NCBI RefSeq assembly: GCF_002498065.1
Contig: NZ_DAFZ01000069.1
Location: 1 to 13,605, forward strand
Source of the DNA: Methanoculleus sp. UBA208
Lineage (GTDB): Archaea > Halobacteriota > Methanomicrobia > Methanomicrobiales > Methanoculleaceae
Reading direction: 5' to 3'
DNA length: 13,605 nucleotides
The position numbers and the translations under genes are program-made. Positions 13,205 through 13,605 of this stretch are shown here, in pieces (the stretch's first letter is position 1; every line of letters starts with the position of its first letter). The notes under the pieces are model-generated. The model searched no databases, had not been told where the DNA came from, and was given only the letters and a program-made list of their open reading frames with translations.

Positions 13205-13605
13205 TCAGACAGCCAGGAACTCTCCGGGTGCGAGGCTGGTGGCGAGCATCACCGTGTTGATCTCCCCGTGCCCGGTCCAGGTGCCGGCTTTCCGGTTGTC
13301 CGGGTCCATCCAGAAGCGCTCGATCTCGTCAGCGAGCGGCACGTACCGCATGAGGGCTTCCGCCCACCGGGAAAGGTCCTGATTCTCCCGGACCCGTTCC
13401 ACGAGGATACCGAACCCCCGGAGCCCGATCGAGAGCCCGAGCTCCCGGAAGGCGAGGCGCGAGCCCGCGGGGTAGCGGAGCGTCCCGACCCCGGCAAAGC
13501 GTGCGAGGCCTGTTTGGGCCGCGTCGAGGACACAAGCCAGCAGGTCTTCGTACGCAAACCCACCCCGGACCATCAGTTCCGCTATCCTTCCGGAAACCTC
13601 CGGAT
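13205..13605 (-). CDS. Unrecognised protein, 5' end outside the window
   Basis: The frame enters from the right edge of the window and runs 133 codons to a TGA. The first visible residues read PEVSGRIAELMVRGG, in good continuity with what follows, so the in-frame ATG at 13573 is probably internal and the gene starts beyond 13605. The visible part is soluble and mostly helical, with the segments FAYEDLLACVLDAAQTGLAR, ELGLSIGLRGFGILVERV, WAEALMRYVPLADEIERFWM and TWTGHGEINTVMLATSLAPG. There is no membrane segment or metal-binding cluster. I do not recognise the family. It ends 97 bases before the split-barrel gene on the same strand, but that gene has its own TATA-like box, so a shared operon is not required. 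Confidence 0.7.
   Translation of the reverse strand, partial: PEVSGRIAELMVRGGFAYEDLLACVLDAAQTGLARFAGVGTLRYPAGSRLAFRELGLSIGLRGFGILVERVRENQDLSRWAEALMRYVPLADEIERFWMDPDNRKAGTWTGHGEINTVMLATSLAPGEFLAV

Noticed and set aside
1..13605. tRNA, rRNA and CRISPR arrays
   Set aside because: I saw no cloverleaf-like sequence with a GGTTCGAATCC-type arm, no rRNA-like stretch and no regularly spaced direct repeats.

Overview
The window looks like chromosomal DNA of a GC-rich methanogenic archaeon, most likely of the order Methanomicrobiales (Methanoculleus or a close relative). The reasons are: archaeal TATA-like boxes 20-40 bases upstream of many starts, short or absent leaders, a regulator of the FilR1/DUF1724 type known mainly from methanogens and Archaeoglobales, an archaeal long FKBP with an acidic tail, a PAS-domain sensor of the kind expanded in Methanomicrobiales, and a CyaB-like CYTH protein. 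The genus is inferred from protein flavour, not from a search.

Layout. 1-176: 3' flank and likely terminator of the FKBP gene. 177-935 (-): FKBP peptidyl-prolyl isomerase, divergent from 1076-2581 (+), a STAND/AAA_16-like ATPase. 2626-3156 (+): CyaB/CYTH protein, which overlaps tail to tail with an operon on the minus strand: radical SAM protein (4897-3788) followed after 3 bases by a metallophosphoesterase (3784-3143). 5064-5825 (+): a FilR1-like regulator interrupted by one in-frame TAG. It overlaps tail to tail with a UbiA-type prenyltransferase (6565-5795, -). The prenyltransferase is divergent from a two-PAS sensor with a histidine-less HisKA-like segment (6734-7990, +). An IS1341-type transposon, carrying only tnpB (9184-7973, -), sits directly behind the sensor and appears to have altered its last codons. 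Then come chaB (9360-9608, +), a PRC-barrel gene (9758-10153, +), a 307-base GC-rich gene-free stretch with the promoter and leader of a pgk-pfkA operon (10461-12640, +), a flavin split-barrel protein (13107-12688, -) and the 3' part of an unrecognised gene (13605-13205, -).

How it fits together. Most genes are single units with their own promoters. Two operons are clear: radical SAM-metallophosphoesterase, and pgk-pfkA. The latter overlaps in ATGA and encodes two sugar-phosphate kinases of bacterial type, which is unusual in a methanogen and suggests transfer. The signal-related part (5000-8000) is the most unusual: a regulator with a single amber codon, two divergent intergenic regions rich in inverted repeats, and a sensor that cannot be a classical histidine kinase. 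I did not see a clear, wholly new multi-gene defence or metabolic system. The best leads are the amber-interrupted regulator, the palindrome cluster at 6610-6659, the pseudo-kinase PAS protein and the bacterial-type pgk-pfkA operon.
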